This document shows positions 1 to 8,673 of a stretch of 64,000 bases of DNA, piece by piece (within the stretch, counting starts at the first letter, position 1; every line of letters starts with the position of its first letter). The notes beneath the pieces are model-generated. The model did no database searches. It saw only the letters and a list, made by a program, of their open reading frames with translations, and was not told the origin of the DNA. Origin of the DNA: JARFVT01 sp036677425 (GTDB lineage: Bacteria; Pseudomonadota; Alphaproteobacteria; UBA8366; Aestuariispiraceae); assembly GCA_036677425.1 (NCBI GenBank), contig JARFVT010000013.1, positions 1,612,001-1,676,000 of the forward strand, written 5' to 3'. Both the position numbers and the translations under genes were made by a program.

Positions 1-197
1 TTTATTCTCAAATAATTACGCATCTCCTTATGGAGCAGGCCACGCGTTTGAATAAATAAGCTTTTATAGATCGTTTCATGAGACATATGCATAGTTTTGG
101 ACGCTTGCCATATTTCCACGCTCTTTTATCAGCAATTAGTGCTCGATATCGCTTGACGACCTCCATTCTTTTTGACTTCCCGACTTGTACCAAATTA
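1..197 (-). pseudogene. IS30-family transposase remnant, frameshifted and internally deleted
   Basis: Reading the minus strand in shifting frames recovers three characteristic IS30 transposase pieces in the correct order. The N-terminal segment GTSREVKKNGG (about 190-160) matches the SREhxRNGG motif. A second-frame segment RYRALIADKRAWKYGKRPK follows (about 155-95). A third-frame segment SHETIYKSLFIQTRG (about 85-35) is the start of the catalytic region. About 60 residues that normally lie between the second and third pieces are missing, and at least two frame changes are needed. The fragment runs off the left edge. It is a dead IS scar; the family call rests on my memory of IS30 motifs. Confidence 0.8.
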
Positions 198-241
198 TCG
201 ACTTCTTATACTCATCCATAGGATTTGAACTGTACATACGC

Positions 242-327
242 TGTGCTACTTCTAAAAAGCTTTATATCGTATGGAAGGCGGCATAATTGCATGGGGAAAG
301 GCTGGCTTACCAGTTAATGCTGCATAA
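242..327 (+). pseudogene. rhodanese-domain C-terminal remnant
   Basis: A short plus-strand stretch translates as ALYRMEGGIIAWGKAGLPV followed by NAA and a stop at 325-327. This is the signature C-terminus of a rhodanese (sulfurtransferase) domain, where a GG-I-xAW-xxAGLPV block closes the fold. A few bases upstream, another frame reads CATSKK, resembling the active-site cysteine loop, so a frameshift separates them. No start or earlier domain remains; the neighbouring IS30 scar lies where the 5' part should be. It is probably a broken gene whose front was lost. Confidence 0.5.
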
Positions 328-467
328 TAAATCTGTTATATATGAAACCATTAACCATGCCAATTATGGGTAGTCATTAATTTTATTTAAATATTTAGTT
401 GATAACTAAGAATTACTTTCTAGTTATAATAGCGGTAATAAAATTTAACTATTAAAGCATATTTGAT

Positions 468-1820
468 ATGACCATATCCCTACAATCGCTACAACGGTTT
501 GCATTACTTGACACGAAATCAACAAATCTAGAAATAAAAAAAACAGTATCATTAGTTATAAATGACATTAATATTGCAATTACTAAGACATCAAAAACTT
601 ATGATATTAGAAAATCTATTAATAGTATTTTGCTTTTACTAAATAATGCAAGCGAAGCAAAAAAACCTTGGAATAGCCTGTTAACTAAAGAAATACATAA
701 TAATATTTTACCGCTTTTAAATGAGAAAACTGCTAATGAAAATTATAAATTCATCAAAGCCGAAAGAATATTAATCAATCATATAGTTAGCATATTCAAA
801 AAAAAATTAAAATTCTTACGCGCCAAACAAATAAACCACCCATCTTACGCCAAAGATAGTTGCAATAATATAACAACGGTTTGTTTTTTTAGTGATATTT
901 TCTATCTAAATATCCAAACATTCATTACCGATATAATAATCACCAAAATGCGTGTTAAATATGTTGAAAATAATATTTACAGCCCATTATTGCATCAATA
1001 TATTTTAAAAAAACTTGATGTAACAGAATTCATGAACCAAAATGACGGCTTCATTCGTAATAGAATATGCCAAATATTAGAATCTCTTTATTCCACCCGC
1101 CTAGATATGATTGCTAAACAACAATCTAAACAGCCATCGATTGCCAATTATAAATATACAGATAATGAAATATATTGTGAAAAATTACTGTATAATTTAC
1201 ATCAACATGCAGATCATCATAAATATTTTATTGCTAAATCTATTGGATTTAAATTCTTTCAATCTTTAATTAATTTAGACGAAGCATCATTTTGTAAAAA
1301 TTTCAACATGATAACTGATATCATAACATCTAATAAAAATGATGAGGATAAATTTTACGAAATTAATAAATTAACGCTTACATATGACAAATTCAATTTT
1401 GATATGCTTTTGCTAAGCCATTATAATTTCGGCAATGAAGATCAAAGAATTACTTTTAAATTACTACATGATTATTGCATATATACAGCAAATAACCGAC
1501 AAAATATATTGCAATCCCACCCATTGGTTGCCACAGAAATATCAAGATTAATCGTTGATCTAGCCATAAAAATTTATGAAACATGTGGTGATAAAGAAGA
1601 TATTGCAAAAATGCTGCTATATCTTGAAAAATTTACAATGATAATCATTCAAATTGATAAAAATATATTTGCACCGGAAATAAATATATCTATTAATATA
1701 TTTTCACATAATAAAATATTATATATTCTTAGCGATTGCATAAACAAAGGCGAAATAACAAAAATCGCCCTAAATTCTTGCTTACAACAAATAGATAAAA
1801 GATTGCTAACTAAGGGTTAG
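468..1820 (+). CDS. hypothetical protein, 450 aa, unrecognised
   Basis: Open frame from ATG at 468 to TAG, rich in Ile, Asn, Lys and Leu. I recognise no family, signal peptide or membrane segment. The composition and spacing of hydrophobic residues suggest an all-helical soluble protein, with a His-rich patch near residue 245 (HQHADHH). It sits alone between an IS scar and a repeat-bearing gap. A diverged copy of its 3' end lies just downstream (1873-1995), which suggests a former tandem duplicate. The AT-rich, lysine/asparagine-biased codon use is stronger than in the housekeeping genes nearby, consistent with an accessory or fast-evolving gene. Function unknown. Confidence 0.6.
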   Translation: MTISLQSLQRFALLDTKSTNLEIKKTVSLVINDINIAITKTSKTYDIRKSINSILLLLNNASEAKKPWNSLLTKEIHNNILPLLNEKTANENYKFIKAERILINHIVSIFKKKLKFLRAKQINHPSYAKDSCNNITTVCFFSDIFYLNIQTFITDIIITKMRVKYVENNIYSPLLHQYILKKLDVTEFMNQNDGFIRNRICQILESLYSTRLDMIAKQQSKQPSIANYKYTDNEIYCEKLLYNLHQHADHHKYFIAKSIGFKFFQSLINLDEASFCKNFNMITDIITSNKNDEDKFYEINKLTLTYDKFNFDMLLLSHYNFGNEDQRITFKLLHDYCIYTANNRQNILQSHPLVATEISRLIVDLAIKIYETCGDKEDIAKMLLYLEKFTMIIIQIDKNIFAPEINISINIFSHNKILYILSDCINKGEITKIALNSCLQQIDKRLLTKG

Positions 1821-1872
1821 TGGTATGAAATAAAAATATTTATTTAGTTAGCGCATAATAATAAAAAATACA

Positions 1873-1995
1873 TCTATATCGTGAAAATCTCATAATGATA
1901 ATAATGCAAACTAATAAAGATATATTCGCGCCCGAAATAAAAAATATCTATCGGTATCTTTTTAAATAATGAATATTATATATTCTTAGCGATTG
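1873..1995 (+). repeat. decayed duplicate of the 3' end of the upstream orphan gene
   Basis: Aligning by eye, 1873-1995 matches 1616-1738 inside the 450-aa gene at roughly 80% identity with small indels. Shared landmarks include AATGATAAT, GAAATAAA and the exact 18-mer ATTATATATTCTTAGCGA at the right end. The copy has no open frame, so it is a pseudogene tail from a tandem duplication. The right boundary coincides with the start of a GC-rich repeat. Confidence 0.75.
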
Positions 1996-2030
1996 TAAGG
2001 GCGAGCATTCGCCGCCGTTAGGCATGAATA
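1991..2030. repeat. GC-rich short repeat, copy 1
   Basis: A 40-bp segment starting GATTGTAAGGGCGA and containing GCCGCCGTTAGGC, aligned end to end with the copy at 2511-2550. It includes the small palindrome GGCGA-GCAT-TCGCC. It stands out sharply from the AT-rich surroundings and sits just after the decayed gene tail and before the Sel1 gene's stop. It looks like a REP-like or small mobile repeat. Confidence 0.6.
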
Positions 2031-2045
2031 AAAAATAATTTATTG

Positions 2046-2342
2046 CTAGCTTTCACCAAGTTCAGATAGCCTGTATTTTGCTAGTTCGTAGCCTTGACTG
2101 GCGGCTTTTTTATAAAATTCAATGGCTTTACTATAATCTTGCTCTACGTCTTGGCCCTTTTTATACATAATCCCTAGTATAGTTTGTGCCTTGGCATTGC
2201 CATTTTCGGCTAATGGTAGAAATTCATCATATGCGGTTTTATAATCACCAGCTTTATACGCGGAGACCCCCGCTTTAAAATCGGCAAATACCGCCGTAGA
2301 TATTAATAAAATAGCGATTATAACTATATTTAATAGTCGCAT
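2046..2342 (-). CDS. secreted Sel1-repeat (TPR-like) protein
   Basis: A 98-residue protein: an N-terminal signal peptide (MRLLNIVIIAILLISTAVFA, cleavage likely after the final Ala), then Sel1-type helical repeats recognised by the AYKAGDYKTAYDEFLPLAE and GNAKAQTILGIMYKKG blocks and a second AIEFYKKAASQG unit. Sel1 repeats mediate protein-protein contacts; in bacteria, short exported versions are common and functionally vague. I chose the ATG at 2342 because an AAGGAA ribosome-binding site lies 6 bases before it; an ATG 21 bases upstream lacks one. A monocistronic gene between repeats. Specific partner unknown. Confidence 0.8.
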   Translation of the reverse strand: MRLLNIVIIAILLISTAVFADFKAGVSAYKAGDYKTAYDEFLPLAENGNAKAQTILGIMYKKGQDVEQDYSKAIEFYKKAASQGYELAKYRLSELGES

Positions 2343-2510
2343 TATAATTCCTTTTAATATCATGAATAGTTAACATTAAGAGAAATATATTATATTTGCA
2401 CTCTTTTTTATATTACGCAAACACGTCGTCGCAACTTCGTTTCTCGGGGTTTGCTAGAACTATAATACGCGAACTGCACAGTTAATGGCAAACGTAACCA
2501 ATCACGAAGT

Positions 2511-2590
2511 GATTGTAAGGGCGACTGCCCGCCGCGCTTAGGCGTAAATATAAAAAGATAGCGACTGCCCGCCGCGCTTAGGCGTAAAAA
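2511..2590. repeat. GC-rich short repeat, copies 2 and 3 in tandem
   Basis: 2511-2550 repeats the 40-bp unit seen at 1991-2030 (GATTGTAAGGGCGA shared exactly). The inner 29 bases (GCGACTGCCCGCCGCGCTTA plus GGCGTAAA) recur at 2561-2588 after a 10-base spacer. GGGC-GACT-GCCC can pair as a hairpin. It lies just past the pckA terminator, and its poly-A end on the plus strand forms part of that terminator's T-tract. Confidence 0.7.
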
Positions 2591-2597
2591 AAAGAAA

Positions 2598-2631
2598 CAA
2601 ACTCCAAATAGTGTAACCCACTTGGAGTTTG
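2598..2631 (-). terminator. rho-independent terminator of pckA
   Basis: Perfect 10-bp stem (CAAACTCCAA / TTGGAGTTTG) with a 14-base loop, followed on the minus strand by TTTCTTTTTTTT, 13 bases past the pckA stop codon. Confidence 0.85.
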
Positions 2632-2643
2632 GTTAACAATATT

Positions 2644-4242
2644 TTATTTCTTACTAAAAATACCCGCAGCCTTAACATCATTGCTGACATATTCTTCAAA
2701 TTGTTTGAAATTTTCTTCAAATAACTTACAAAGATTAGCCGCCGCTAAATCATAGGCATTGCCATCTTGCCATGTTAATTTTGGCTGTAACACTTTATCA
2801 GGCACATTAGCACAAGTAAGTGGCACATGCATATTGAAAAATGGATCAATGACAAATTCCGCATTGGCTAAGCTTCCATCTAAGGCGGCATTTACCATCG
2901 CTCTCGTATGGTGGATGCTCATTCGCTTGCCAGTGCCATAAGCACCGCCTGACCAACCGGTATTAACCAACCAGCATTTAGCACCAGTTTTAGCCATTTT
3001 AGCCCCTAATAATTTGGCATAGACGCTTGGGTGGCGTGGCATGAATGGCGCACCAAAACATGTGGAGAACACTGCCTGTGGCTCTGTAACTCCGCGTTCT
3101 GTGCCTGCTACACGTGCCGTATAACCCGACATGAAATGATACATTGCCTGTTCGGGTGATAATTGCGATATGGGCGGCAATACACCAAAGGCATCGGCGG
3201 TTAACATAATAATATTTTTAGGCTGTCCACCTTGACCATTTTCGGCAATATTATTAATAAAATTAATAGGATATGATGCTCTTGTGTTTTCTGCCAAGGT
3301 TGAATCATTAAAGTCAATTTTGCGTGTCTTTTCGTCAAAAACAACATTTTCCATGATCGTACCATAACGTTCGGTCGTGGCATAAATTTCAGGCTCCATC
3401 TCTTTATCAAGATTTATAACCTTGGCATAACAGCCGCCTTCAAAATTAAACACGCCATTATCAGACCAGCCATGTTCATCATCGCCAATCAACGCGCGGC
3501 TGCCATCGGCTGATAGGGTGGTTTTTCCCGTTCCAGATAGACCAAAGAAAATAGCCGTATCGCCATCTGCGCCAATATTAGCAGAACAATGCATCGGCAT
3601 GACATTTTTTTCAGGCAACATATAGTTAAGAATAGAGAAAATAGATTTTTTTATTTCACCAGCATAGATACTACCGCCAATTAGAACCATTTTTTGCGAA
3701 AAATCTACCAAAATAAATACTTCGGAATTTGTACCATCTATATTTGCATCCGCATGGAAATATGGTGCATGCAATACAGTGAAATCAGGAATAAATTCCG
3801 CCAATGCCTTTAATTCTGGCTCGATAAACATATTACGAGCAAATAAACTATGCCATGGGCTTTCTGATATGATACGCACATTAAGCCGATATGTTTTATC
3901 TGCGCCCGCATATAAATCTTGCACATATAATTCTTTATTTTGAAAATAAGCGCAAATCTTGGCTTGCATCGCGTTAAAAACTTCTGCGGTGGTTGATTTA
4001 TTAACATCGCCCCACCAGATATTATCTTCGCTGCTAGCTTCCTTGACGATAAATTTATCATTGGGCGACCTGCCTGTGCATTTGCCCGTTTCGACGGCTA
4101 ATGCCCCACCTTTTGTTATAGTGCCAAGGCCTTTTGAAATTGTGTCCTCGTATAATTCTTCTGTGCCAAAATTCCAATTAACATTGATGCTGTTGATTAT
4201 GCCGTGATTTTCGATACCAAAATTACTGCCTAAGCTTGACAA
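2644..4242 (-). CDS. pckA: phosphoenolpyruvate carboxykinase (ATP)
   Basis: Converts oxaloacetate and ATP to phosphoenolpyruvate, CO2 and ADP, the entry step of gluconeogenesis. The 532-residue length is normal for the ATP-dependent family. The kinase P-loop GLSGTGKTTLSAD and the metal-binding GDDEHGW that follows are intact, as are CTGRSPNDKF near the N-terminus and the YTARVAGTERG region. It ends in its own terminator. The 300-base upstream gap contains a GCCAAACCTT...AAGGTCTGGC hairpin (4274-4307) that could belong to the leader. Monocistronic; no linked chvG/chvI pair is visible. Confidence 0.97.
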   Translation of the reverse strand: MSSLGSNFGIENHGIINSINVNWNFGTEELYEDTISKGLGTITKGGALAVETGKCTGRSPNDKFIVKEASSEDNIWWGDVNKSTTAEVFNAMQAKICAYFQNKELYVQDLYAGADKTYRLNVRIISESPWHSLFARNMFIEPELKALAEFIPDFTVLHAPYFHADANIDGTNSEVFILVDFSQKMVLIGGSIYAGEIKKSIFSILNYMLPEKNVMPMHCSANIGADGDTAIFFGLSGTGKTTLSADGSRALIGDDEHGWSDNGVFNFEGGCYAKVINLDKEMEPEIYATTERYGTIMENVVFDEKTRKIDFNDSTLAENTRASYPINFINNIAENGQGGQPKNIIMLTADAFGVLPPISQLSPEQAMYHFMSGYTARVAGTERGVTEPQAVFSTCFGAPFMPRHPSVYAKLLGAKMAKTGAKCWLVNTGWSGGAYGTGKRMSIHHTRAMVNAALDGSLANAEFVIDPFFNMHVPLTCANVPDKVLQPKLTWQDGNAYDLAAANLCKLFEENFKQFEEYVSNDVKAAGIFSKK

Positions 4243-4545
4243 TTTAGCCTCCTAGTTATGATTATTTTAATTTGCCAAACCTTCTAATAATTGCGGTAAG
4301 GTCTGGCCATTAAAAATAAATATTTAAACGATAATAGTTTATACATAATCCATCCTTATGAATCGAGTATAGATTTTAGTAAATTGTTAATTTTATAAAA
4401 ATATTATATTTAGATAAAAATATAATATATTAAAATTATTTAAAATACAGCCAATTATAAAAATATAATATGATAATATTTGGCCTAATGCAGTCTTAAG
4501 GTTTATTATCAATAAATAATGCCCCTTAAATTATAGAAAATATGA
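4243..4545. other. AT-rich intergenic gap upstream of pckA
   Basis: No gene seen. It holds one imperfect inverted repeat (4274-4307, ten-base arms) close to the pckA start, then very AT-rich sequence likely to contain the pckA promoter and the tail of the DUF1178 pseudogene transcript. Confidence 0.5.
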
Positions 4546-4965
4546 TTAATTTTTCTTCTTATCATCCAACCAAGGCAGCGAGGTGAATTTTATACCATCT
4601 TCCACAAGTCCATCGGCTTCATCAGCTGTTGCTTTGCCATATATTGCCCTGTTTTTACTCTCGCCAAAATGAATTTTACGGGCTTCGCTTGCAAAACCAT
4701 CACCAACATCATCGCAACTTTCTTTTAAAATACTATATATATTTTTTTTGATTTGATTGGCTTTATTAAATATTTCACTTTGAATATTTGATTTATCATT
4801 TGATGTTGTAATATTTGGCGCGCTAAGCTGTTCTTTTATATCATTATTACCGCAAAACGGGCATTATATATGTTTGTTTTGGCGTTGAATCTCAAAATTA
4901 TCTGCATCTTTAAACCAAGCTTCAAATTCATGTTCATTGGCACATTTTAGATTATAGTTAATCAT
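4546..4965 (-). pseudogene. DUF1178 family protein interrupted by one in-frame TAA
   Basis: The minus frame from ATG 4965 to TAA 4546 is 140 codons and matches the alphaproteobacterial DUF1178 family along its length. It starts MINYNLKCANEHEFEAWF, has a single zinc-type CPFCG, and a C-terminal FASEARKIHFGESKNRAIYG-type block. The only lesion is a TAA at 4864-4866, directly before CPFCG, where the family usually has Glu, Gln or another polar residue. The frame stays open for the remaining 105 codons. Its place beside the nitrilase and grxC is the usual alphaproteobacterial neighbourhood, apart from an inserted methyltransferase. Either a young pseudogene, a sequence error, or readthrough; function of the family is unknown. 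Confidence 0.8.
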
Positions 4966-5078
4966 TTATTAACCTAAAGTTTAAATATATTGCTGGATAT
5001 ATAGTATATTTTGTTGCAATCATACAAGTGTAACCTTTATTTATATATAATTATAATTAAACATCATAGGAAAATATA

Positions 5079-5597
5079 TTGCTCAATATTCATAATAAAA
5101 ACAACCCATGCGATATTATTATCAAAGCCTGTGATCATATTAAAAAGAATAGTGAAATTTTGGATTTAGCATGCGGCAATGGGCATAATGGGCGTTTTTT
5201 ACTAGAATTAGGGCATAATTTGACATTCATTGATCGTGATACCAGTTATCTTTCAAATTTAAAAAATGTCGAAATAATAACTACTGATTTAGAAAATAAT
5301 GATAAATGGCCATTGGGTAAAAGGCAATTTGATGCTGTTTTGGTTATAAATTATCTGTATCGGCCGATTTTCAAAAATATATTAAATAGCGTTAAGTCAG
5401 GTGGATATTTAATCTATGAAACTTTCGCCATTGGTAATGAAATATATGGCAAGCCTTCTAATCCTAACTTTTTACTTGATATTGATGAATTAAAAATGGT
5501 TGAGAAATATGATTTTGAAATCATAAAATATAACCATGGTTTAGTAGAGAACCCAAAACCTGCGATAAAACAAAGCATCATCGCCAGAAAGAAATAA
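5079..5597 (+). CDS. class I SAM-dependent methyltransferase, TehB-like
   Basis: A 172-residue Rossmann methyltransferase. Motif I is ILDLACGNGHNGRFLLELG (about residues 27-45), followed by an acidic second strand (FIDRD) and motif IV-like FDAVLVINYLYRP. The substrate cannot be told from sequence. It starts at TTG (5079) since an in-frame TAG lies 15-17 bases upstream and AGGAA precedes the TTG. It is on the opposite strand to, and inserted between, the nitrilase and DUF1178 genes that are usually adjacent, and it ends one base before the nitrilase stop (convergent). This placement suggests an acquired or relocated gene. Confidence 0.8.
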   Translation: MLNIHNKNNPCDIIIKACDHIKKNSEILDLACGNGHNGRFLLELGHNLTFIDRDTSYLSNLKNVEIITTDLENNDKWPLGKRQFDAVLVINYLYRPIFKNILNSVKSGGYLIYETFAIGNEIYGKPSNPNFLLDIDELKMVEKYDFEIIKYNHGLVENPKPAIKQSIIARKK

Positions 5598-6449
5598 TCA
5601 TTTTTGTAGAAATTTTGATATTTTAATATTCCCATTATTTGAATATCTTAATGATGGGATCATTGATCTGGCTTTATCGACCGCGTTAAAATCAATCGTG
5701 GCAATGGTTATTAATTGTGAAATTCCAGCATCGGCAATAATATCACCCCATGGCGATATTATTAATGAATGACCAAAGGTCTCACGACCATCTTCATGAA
5801 CACCATTTTGCGCTGCCGCAGCAATGAAACAAGAATTTTCAATCGCCCTTGCGCGTAATAATATATGCCAATGCGCCATGCCCGTTTTTTTTGTAAAGGC
5901 GGCAGGGCATAAAATTAACCTTGCGCCTGCCTGGGCAAGCTTTCGATGTAAATAAGGAAAGCGTAGATCATAACAAATTGTCATACCAATACTGCCCCAA
6001 GGGCTATCTACAATTACCGCATTATCACCCGCATCAAACATTGATGATTCCCGATAACTTTCACCATTTGCCAAATCAACATCAAACATATGGATTTTAT
6101 CATATCTTGCACAAATATCGCCTTTATCATTAATCATAAAGCTACGATTAACAGGTTTATCTCTATTTTTAACCTTAACAATTAATGAACCAATATGCAG
6201 CCAAATACCTAGTTCCTTTGCCAACTCACATGTTTTTTTTAGGAAAATATCGTCATCTTCATATTGTATTTGATTAACCGCTTGTTTGCGGTCAATTTGC
6301 ATTAAATTAACAACTTCTGGCAGGCTAATTAATTCGGCACCATCATTGGCGGCCTTGGTTATCAATGGTGCAATATTGTCGATATTACGCGCAATATCAA
6401 TTCCAGATCGGGTTTGAATAATACCAATTTTTAATGTTTGTTGCATCAA
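5598..6449 (-). CDS. carbon-nitrogen hydrolase (Nit2/omega-amidase type)
   Basis: A 283-residue nitrilase-superfamily amidase with the complete catalytic triad context: Glu in ISLPEVVNL, Lys in RYDKIHMFDVD and Cys in GMTICYDLRFPYL. The KIHMFDVD and CYDLRFP signatures fit the Nit/omega-amidase branch, which hydrolyses deaminated glutathione or alpha-keto-glutaramate. Cytosolic. It follows grxC with a 9-base gap on the same strand, so the two are likely cotranscribed, and in alphaproteobacteria this pair normally continues into DUF1178. Exact substrate inferred only. Confidence 0.9.
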   Translation of the reverse strand: MMQQTLKIGIIQTRSGIDIARNIDNIAPLITKAANDGAELISLPEVVNLMQIDRKQAVNQIQYEDDDIFLKKTCELAKELGIWLHIGSLIVKVKNRDKPVNRSFMINDKGDICARYDKIHMFDVDLANGESYRESSMFDAGDNAVIVDSPWGSIGMTICYDLRFPYLHRKLAQAGARLILCPAAFTKKTGMAHWHILLRARAIENSCFIAAAAQNGVHEDGRETFGHSLIISPWGDIIADAGISQLITIATIDFNAVDKARSMIPSLRYSNNGNIKISKFLQK

Positions 6450-6458
6450 TATTGATCT

Positions 6459-6719
6459 TTAATCAAGTTGTAATAATTTATCAAGATTACCCGCTTTTTC
6501 CAGTGCCATTAAATCATCGCAACCACCGATGTGATCATTATTAATAAAAATTTGTGGCACACTAGTTGCCCCATTAGCGCGTTTTATCATTTCAGGTTTA
6601 CGTTTATCTTCTTGCCAAATATTATATTCTTCAAATTTAATATTTTTATTTTTTAATAATTTTTTTGCCCTTGCGCAAAATCCACACATATCGCGCGTAT
6701 AAATTTCTATTTTTGTCAT
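6459..6719 (-). CDS. grxC: glutaredoxin 3
   Basis: A complete 86-residue dithiol glutaredoxin with an active site CGFC at residues 12-15 (the usual GrxC motif is CPYC/CPFC; the Gly in place of Pro is less common). The cis-Pro loop TSVPQIFI and the GGCDDLMALE glutathione-binding block are present. It reduces protein and glutathione mixed disulfides in the cytosol. It sits upstream of the nitrilase and downstream of the broken comF, in the conserved order. Confidence 0.93.
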   Translation of the reverse strand: MTKIEIYTRDMCGFCARAKKLLKNKNIKFEEYNIWQEDKRKPEMIKRANGATSVPQIFINNDHIGGCDDLMALEKAGNLDKLLQLD

Positions 6720-6808
6720 TTAATTATAATATCCTTAAAAATATTTATTTATTATTTCAATTGTGTATATTAACATATGCTTTATTAAAATAAAGTTTAT
6801 TAATTTTA

Positions 6809-7594
6809 TTATTTACTAAATGCTTTTGTTACACGAGTTAGACATAATATATATACATCTTTAACCCCAGACCGCTTTAATATCTTTGAACATGCATTGG
6901 CTGTTGCCCCTGTTGTCATTACATCATCGATTAAAATAATTATTTTATTTTTGATAATATGCTTATTATTAGGCTTTATTATAAAAGCCCCAGCCACGTT
7001 TTTATGACGTTATTTTGTTGAAAGAACCCCTTGCGACGGCGTATTTATAATACGTTTTAAAATATCAAGCACAATATCAATGCCAGATTTATTGGCGATT
7101 GATTTAGCAATTTCGCCAGATTGATTGAAACGACGGCTAAATAATCTACGTCTATGCAATGGCACGGGGATTAATATGATATTTTGTTTATTTCCAAATT
7201 TTGGGTTAATAAATTCATGCCCTGCTGCAATCATCCAATTGCTGATTGTTGGTATTATATCCAGTCGATCACCATATTTTAAATTCAAAACAAGTTTCTT
7301 GCTGATATTATTATAATTAAAAACGGCGCGTGCCTTGGTGAAATATGGTGGGTATGTTAAACAGTTGCCACATTGAATATTTTCTCCGTCGTTAATGGCA
7401 AGTTCAAACGGAATACCACAACATTCACATTGGGGCGGAATTATAAAATTTAATTGATGCCAGCAATCTTTACATAATGCGTCATTTTGCATTTGCACTA
7501 AACCACAAGAAGGGCAGCGCGGCGGCAATATTATATCCAAAAAATTCCTTTTCAATAGGGATAAATCAATTTTCAATATGTAAAACCAAATCAT
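6809..7594 (-). pseudogene. comF: ComF family phosphoribosyltransferase interrupted by one in-frame TAA
   Basis: The frame from ATG 7594 to 6809 is 262 codons, the normal ComF length. The N-terminal part has the zinc-finger pairs CPSCG, CKDC, CECCG and CGNC, then IPVPLHRRRLFSRRFNQS. The frame then stops at TAA 7010-7012 in the segment LSTK-stop-RHKNVAGAF, where relatives have a Gln/Glu/Arg. Without any shift it continues through the PRPP-binding loop IILIDDVMTTGAT to the natural end. Two apparent ORFs are therefore one gene. ComF is linked to DNA uptake, and the break separates its zinc and PRTase parts. Young pseudogene, sequence error or readthrough. Confidence 0.85.
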
Positions 7595-7698
7595 TTACGC
7601 TGCTTGGTAGTTGTTTTAATAAATATTTACGCATATATAATTCTATCATTAGCCTTTTAACAGTAACAAGATATATTAACGCATAAACACAGCTTTGT

Positions 7699-8604
7699 AT
7701 GAAAATGACAGAAAAACAAATTAATATTTTTGATCGCCAAACGTTAAAATATAACCGCAATCGCGCCGCACTTGGCAATTGGGGTAAATATGATTTTTTA
7801 ATTCGTGAGACGGCAGAAAGGCTTGTTGACCGGGTTTTTGACGTTAAACGCCAATTTCCATTAACATTAGATATAGGGGCGCGTGCTGGCGCAGTTGCAG
7901 AAATAATCACAGGACAGCGCGGCATAGAAAATATTATTCAATGCGACATATCATATCAAATGGCTGTTCTGGCAAAAAAACATGGCCATTCATTGGTTGG
8001 CGATGATGAAATATTACCATTTGGCAAATATATATTCGATTTGGTTTTAAGCAATGTAAGCCTGCATTGGGTCAATGATTTACCATGTGCATTATTACAG
8101 ATAAGACAAATTTTAAAGCCCGATGGTTTGTTTTTGGCAACCATGTTTGGTGGGCAAACATTGCAAGAATTACGCGATTGCCTAATGCAGGCAGAAATTG
8201 AATTAAATGGCGGAATAAGCCCGAGGGTATCACCATTTGCCGATACCAATGATATCGGCGGGTTAATGCAACGGGCAGGGTTTTCTTTGCCAGTAGTTGA
8301 CAGCGAATATATAACCGTTAGTTATGATAATATGTTTAAATTATTGGCAGATCTTCGCGGTATGGGAGAGGCAAATATAGTCATTGAGAGGATGAAATGT
8401 TTTTCAAAAAAACAACTATTCATGCGGGCTGCAGAATTATATGCGGAGCGTTACAGCAATGATGATGGCAAAATAATTGCAACATTTCAGGTGTTTTATT
8501 TACATGGCTGGTCGCCACATAAAAGCCAACAACAACCACTAGCTGCAGGTTCAGCAACAACAAATTTAGCTGATTTTCTAACGCTAGATAAAAATAATAA
8601 ATAA
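7699..8604 (+). CDS. BioC/NDUFAF5-like class I SAM methyltransferase
   Basis: A 301-residue methyltransferase of the alphaproteobacterial family related to BioC and mitochondrial NDUFAF5. The SAM site LTLDIGARAGAVAE, the post-II strand IIQCDISYQM and FDLVLSNVSLHWVNDLP are clear, and the C-terminal HGWSPHKSQQQPL is diagnostic of this family in alphaproteobacteria. NDUFAF5 hydroxylates an arginine in respiratory complex I; the bacterial role is unproven and could be related. It is divergent from comF across a 104-base gap, the usual arrangement. Confidence 0.85.
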   Translation: MKMTEKQINIFDRQTLKYNRNRAALGNWGKYDFLIRETAERLVDRVFDVKRQFPLTLDIGARAGAVAEIITGQRGIENIIQCDISYQMAVLAKKHGHSLVGDDEILPFGKYIFDLVLSNVSLHWVNDLPCALLQIRQILKPDGLFLATMFGGQTLQELRDCLMQAEIELNGGISPRVSPFADTNDIGGLMQRAGFSLPVVDSEYITVSYDNMFKLLADLRGMGEANIVIERMKCFSKKQLFMRAAELYAERYSNDDGKIIATFQVFYLHGWSPHKSQQQPLAAGSATTNLADFLTLDKNNK

Positions 8605-8673
8605 TAGCTAATAATATCTTATATTCTTGACGATAAAGTTTAATTTTAGAGTAAATAGAAAGTTAATTTCCAC

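Noticed and set aside
4274..4307. Hairpin in the pckA leader as a riboswitch
   Set aside because: A single imperfect ten-base stem without further structure; not enough to call a regulatory RNA.
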